From positions 1 to 8,544 of the forward strand of contig JAOZQC010000112.1 in the NCBI GenBank assembly GCA_029932425.1: 8,544 nucleotides of DNA, in the 5' to 3' direction. Below are positions 6,547 to 8,544 of the stretch, piece after piece. The translations under genes were made by a program, and so were the position numbers. The first letter of the stretch is position 1, and each line of letters opens with the position of its first letter. This stretch comes from Planctomycetota bacterium (GTDB lineage Bacteria; Planctomycetota; JAJSAM01). The notes under the pieces are model-generated. The model saw nothing but the letters and a program-made list of their open reading frames with translations. It ran no database searches and was not told the origin of the DNA.

Positions 6547-7947
6547 TCAGATCCGGAAGCTGTCGAGCAGCTTCCCGAGGTCCCGTTCCAGGTATTTCCG
6601 GCCCATCTGCCCGAAGAAGCTCATTACCAGGATGCTGTAGACGTGGCTCTTGGTGGAGAACAGGCAGGCGTACCCGTCCAGGGCCACTCCCTCGGCGAGG
6701 ATCTGGTAGGGGACGATGATGGCCGGTCGACCCGCCACCTCCCGCTTCCGAGACGGTTCCATCCGGAGGTTGGCGGCGCCCACCATCCGCACCAGCGCCC
6801 CCTCGAGACCCTGGCGGAAGGCGTCGAGATCCAGCGGGACCCCCGTGGGGTTCTTCTCCCGCCGCATGAGGATCACCACGGGGTTCGTCCGGTGGTGGAT
6901 GGCCTCCGTGTCCTTGTCCACGGTCATGAAGTCGGAGAGATCGAGACCGAGCTCCTCGGGCAGGCGGAAGCCCTTCTCCCAGTCGGTTCCCGGCAGCTCG
7001 TAGGCAAAGGGCCGGGACCCGAGCCCGGGGCGGGGCGGCCGGAAGCTCCGGCAGACCTCTCCGAAGAAGGTCCGGAGCCCGTCGGCGTGGGCGAGGGGGC
7101 ACTCGTACCACACGTGGAGCACGTCCTCCTTCCGTTCCAGGTAGAGGTCCGCGCGTTCCACCTCCCCCTTTCCGCGCCGGAACGTACACACGTCGGCCCG
7201 GGCCACTCCGTCCCCCAGCGCCGAGGGCTCGCCCGACCGGAGCACCTTCATCCCCTCGATCCCCTTCCGGAGCTGGTCCGCCACCGTCCGGCGGAAGTCG
7301 TCGAGGTCGAGGGGGGAGGCGGTCTCGTACCCGATCCGGAGGCGGACGCCGAGGAGCTCGGGCCCCAGGAACTCCACGCCCAGGCCGTCCTCGGTGGTCC
7401 TCTTCTCCCACCCCTCGGGAATCCGGAAGGCGACGCCGGCCTCCTCGTCGCGCCGGGGCTTTCCGAGCTTCAGGCCTCCGAGGACCCTCTCCAGCTCCTT
7501 CCGCTGGCGGGCCCGGAGGCGGCGGAGCTGCCGGCGGTCGAGCCAGCGGCCTTCCACCTTCACGTAGCCGAGGACGCGCCGGGTCCCGGCATGCTCCGGG
7601 TCGGCCTTGAGCGCGGCCCGGTAGCACCGCCGTCCTTCCTGGCGGAGCCCCTTCCCGTAGCACCAGTTCCCCAGGGCGAAGAGCCCCTCGGCGTCGCCGC
7701 TCTTCACCTTGGCGCGGCGGGCCTCGTACTCGTCGAAAAGAGACGCCCCCTTCTCCACGCGGAGGACCTTCGCCCGGGGGAAGGTCTGCGGGCCGATGCC
7801 CCTGATCTTGAACACGATGACGCTCTCGTCCTCCCGGACGAGCTTCCCCTCGAACTTCGCGCCGTTCTTCAGGTAGAGGGTGTCCGCGGGGGCGGCCCCC
7901 GCGAGCACGAGAATCCCCATCGCGACCATGAGCAGAACGCGTCGCAT
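6547..7947 (-). CDS. Secreted protein of unknown function: beta-barrel, TPR and two alpha/beta domains (paralogue 2)
   Basis: This is a 466-aa protein. The start is the ATG at 7945-7947, with GGAGG 6 nt upstream and an immediate signal peptide ('MRRVLLMVAMGILVLAGAAPA', cleavage about residue 21). The open frame continues upstream to 8211, but that extension is Arg/Gly/Pro-rich and contains the promoter. Residues 22-65 form the small barrel ('DTLYLKNGAKFEG'). Residues 84-130 form the TPR segment ('GDAEGLFALGNWC' to 'ALKADPEHAGTRRVLGY'), then 'EGRWL' and a very Arg-rich helix at about 138-155. Two alpha/beta domains follow at about 170-305 ('VAFRIPEGWEKR') and 312-466 ('KYLERDLGKLLDSF' at the end). 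The layout matches the 477-aa downstream gene throughout, so the two arose by duplication. Arg replaces Lys in many places, which fits divergence rather than recent copying. No enzyme motif was found and the function is unknown. Confidence 0.85.
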   Translation of the reverse strand: MRRVLLMVAMGILVLAGAAPADTLYLKNGAKFEGKLVREDESVIVFKIRGIGPQTFPRAKVLRVEKGASLFDEYEARRAKVKSGDAEGLFALGNWCYGKGLRQEGRRCYRAALKADPEHAGTRRVLGYVKVEGRWLDRRQLRRLRARQRKELERVLGGLKLGKPRRDEEAGVAFRIPEGWEKRTTEDGLGVEFLGPELLGVRLRIGYETASPLDLDDFRRTVADQLRKGIEGMKVLRSGEPSALGDGVARADVCTFRRGKGEVERADLYLERKEDVLHVWYECPLAHADGLRTFFGEVCRSFRPPRPGLGSRPFAYELPGTDWEKGFRLPEELGLDLSDFMTVDKDTEAIHHRTNPVVILMRREKNPTGVPLDLDAFRQGLEGALVRMVGAANLRMEPSRKREVAGRPAIIVPYQILAEGVALDGYACLFSTKSHVYSILVMSFFGQMGRKYLERDLGKLLDSFRI

Positions 7948-7953
7948 CTCCCT

Positions 7954-7958
7954 CCTCC
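7954..7958 (-). promoter_or_regulatory. Ribosome binding site of the 466-aa gene
   Basis: GGAGG on the minus strand lies 6 nt before the ATG at 7947, within a longer purine tract. It decides that start over upstream in-frame codons. Confidence 0.75.
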
Positions 7959-7989
7959 CGGCTTCCCTGCATGCCTCCCCGACGGGGAC

Positions 7990-7998
7990 AGTATAGCA
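7990..7998 (-). promoter_or_regulatory. Probable promoter with extended -10 (TGCTATACT)
   Basis: On the minus strand, TATACT (5 of 6 to consensus) is preceded by TGC, an extended -10. The inferred transcription start is near 7983, giving a leader of about 36 nt. No good -35 hexamer is visible at 16-18 bp, as expected for extended -10 promoters. An A-rich tract, striking in such GC-rich DNA, lies further upstream (8047-8058). Confidence 0.5.
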
Positions 7999-8033
7999 GC
8001 CCCCGCCGTCTCCGCGACCCCCTGAAACACTGC

Positions 8034-8052
8034 TGACAGGCACGGCTTTTTC
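8034..8052. repeat. Direct repeat, copy 1 (TGACAGGCACGGCTTTTTC)
   Basis: It matches 8171-8189 at 16 of 19 positions, 137 bp apart and in the same orientation. A second T-run follows directly (to 8058). It lies about 50-70 bp upstream of the inferred transcription start. Confidence 0.5.
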
Positions 8053-8170
8053 ATTTTTCCGCACCGCCGGCGGCCGCCGGGGAGTCCTCCCGGCCGCCGG
8101 CCCGCGCCGCGTCCCGCCGGAGGCGCTTCCCCGGACGCGGGGGCCGGGGGAACGACCGGGGAAACGACGG

Positions 8171-8189
8171 TGACGGGCACCGCTCTTTC
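8171..8189. repeat. Direct repeat, copy 2 (TGACGGGCACCGCTCTTTC)
   Basis: This is the partner of 8034-8052. With the two preceding G residues it forms GGTG-N5-CACC, a short dyad. Confidence 0.5.
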
Positions 8190-8211
8190 GCTCCCCGAGA
8201 ACGCCGCGCAT

Positions 8212-8241
8212 GGGGTCCGCGGGGATCCGCGGCGGGACCCC
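8212..8241. other. Strong GC-rich stem-loop
   Basis: GGGGTCC pairs with GGACCCC, and an inner GCGG/CCGC pair closes a 4-nt loop with a 4-nt bulge on one side. It lies about 170 nt past the stop at 8408 on the minus strand. It has no U-tract, so it is not a canonical terminator, but may be an RNA 3' structure. Confidence 0.45.
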
Positions 8242-8251
8242 GTCGGCGGCC

Positions 8252-8282
8252 GGGGCGGCGGGGGGAGGGGGCCGGGGCCGGG
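8252..8282 (+). other. Potential G-quadruplex tract
   Basis: On the plus strand, five G-runs of 3 to 6 are separated by 1- to 4-nt spacers: 8252-8255, 8260-8265, 8267-8271, 8274-8277 and 8280-8282. For minus-strand transcription the G-runs are on the template strand. Confidence 0.5.
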
Positions 8283-8362
8283 AGAGCAGGGAAGCGGGGA
8301 GGGCAGCCGGACCTCACCCGGTTTCGCGGGAAGATGAGCGGGCCTCCGGGCTTCGTCGAGAC

Positions 8363-8386
8363 GGAGCGAAGGTTACAAGTCGCTCC
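8363..8386. other. Stem-loop just after a minus-strand stop codon
   Basis: GGAGCGA and TCGCTCC pair perfectly around a 10-nt loop, 21 nt past the stop codon at 8408-8410 (minus strand). It could end or protect that transcript, but no U-run follows. Confidence 0.4.
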
Positions 8387-8407
8387 CGCCTCCGCATGGA
8401 ACCTCCG

Positions 8408-8544
8408 TCAGGGGGCGAGGGTGGCGACGAGGAAGGCGGCCGCGGCCAGGAGGGCGACGAGGAGGAGGAGGCGGGCGCGGAGAGGACGGGGTTTCCGCCG
8501 CCGGGCGCCGGGAAGGGATCGGATCACCTCCCGGTAGTCCTCGT
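8408..8544 (-). CDS. C-terminal end of a membrane-anchored protein (partial at 5' end)
   Basis: On the minus strand the frame is open from the window edge (first full codon at 8542) to TGA at 8408-8410, giving 44 residues. They begin 'EDYREVIRSLPGARRR', pass through a strongly basic stretch, and end in a transmembrane helix of about 18 residues ('LLLLVALLAAAAFLVATLAP'). Basic residues before the helix and a C-terminus immediately after it suggest a cytoplasmic domain fixed to the inner membrane by its tail. The short visible part does not identify a family. The frame is believable because it combines a mixed soluble segment, a basic cluster, a clean hydrophobic helix and a stop directly after it, unlike the other frames here. 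Confidence 0.6.
   Translation of the reverse strand, partial: EDYREVIRSLPGARRRKPRPLRARLLLLVALLAAAAFLVATLAP

Larger units (their letters stand above)
7948..8407. other. Non-coding region between minus-strand genes, 460 bp
   Basis: This lies between the 466-aa gene and the end of the next minus-strand gene. It contains the probable promoter (7990-7998), an A/T tract, a diverged direct repeat (8034-8052 and 8171-8189), two stem-loops (8212-8241 and 8363-8386) and a G-rich tract (8252-8282). Open frames on both strands here are low-complexity and not believable as genes. Confidence 0.7.

Noticed and set aside
6215..8025. Long open frames on both strands overlapping the 466-aa gene
   Set aside because: They lack ribosome binding sites and domain character, and the true frame has a signal peptide and clear homology to its paralogue.
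8047..8058. T-tract as an intrinsic terminator on the plus strand
   Set aside because: There is no plus-strand gene upstream and no good stem directly before it; on the minus strand it is an A-rich promoter-upstream tract.
7948..8211. N-terminal extension of the 466-aa protein
   Set aside because: It adds 88 low-complexity residues before a signal peptide and covers the probable promoter.
8370..8396. tRNA 3'-end-like string (GGTTACAAGTCGCTCCCGCC)
   Set aside because: The T-loop is wrong, no matching acceptor 5' strand or anticodon arm lies upstream, and the region is explained by a simple stem-loop.
1..8544. CRISPR array, rRNA, transposase or phage genes
   Set aside because: No regularly spaced repeats, conserved RNA segments or matching protein motifs were seen on either strand.

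Overview
The window is very GC-rich bacterial DNA, clearly above 65% G+C by eye, with GC-rich third codon positions. Strong GGAGG-type ribosome binding sites precede most starts. I infer Planctomycetota with moderate confidence. The reasons are the large alpha-2-macroglobulin (A2M)-like protein that runs on into tetratricopeptide (TPR) and macroglobulin-like modules, and a pair of secreted paralogues that start with a small beta-barrel ('DTLxLKNGxxFEG') followed by a 'GDAEGxxxLGxWC' TPR segment. As far as I recall, both styles are common there. This is family recall, not a database result.

Left part (1-4091, plus strand): a tight three-gene cluster. The first gene is the 3' part of an A2M-family gene cut by the window edge. 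It is followed by a small secreted TPR/coiled-coil protein whose ribosome binding site lies in the last codons of the A2M gene, and then by a putative lipoprotein overlapping it by 4 bp (GTGA). All three products are predicted to act outside the cytoplasm. The simplest reading is an envelope-associated protease-trap or cell-surface module made from one transcript.

Middle (4092-4720): a convergent, non-coding stretch between the plus-strand cluster and the minus-strand genes. It holds one copy of a roughly 236-287 bp terminal-inverted-repeat element in minus orientation, an extra orphan element end, and several hairpins.

Right part (4721-7947, minus strand): two tandem diverged paralogues of unknown function, of 466 aa (upstream, 6547-7947) and 477 aa (downstream, 4721-6154). 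Each has a signal peptide, a small beta-barrel, a TPR segment and two alpha/beta domains. A second copy of the repeat element, in opposite orientation, sits between them. The 477-aa gene is therefore bracketed by inverted copies. Its leader also has a perfect 11-bp hairpin next to the ribosome binding site. The 466-aa gene has a plausible extended -10 promoter.

Far right (7948-8544): a 460-bp non-coding stretch with a diverged 19-bp direct repeat, hairpins and a G-quadruplex-type tract, then the last 44 codons of another minus-strand gene ending in a transmembrane helix.

No rRNA, tRNA, CRISPR array, transposase or recognisable phage gene was seen. The most interesting material is the inverted-repeat element family and the structured leader it adjoins, followed by the unusual C-terminal architecture of the A2M protein.
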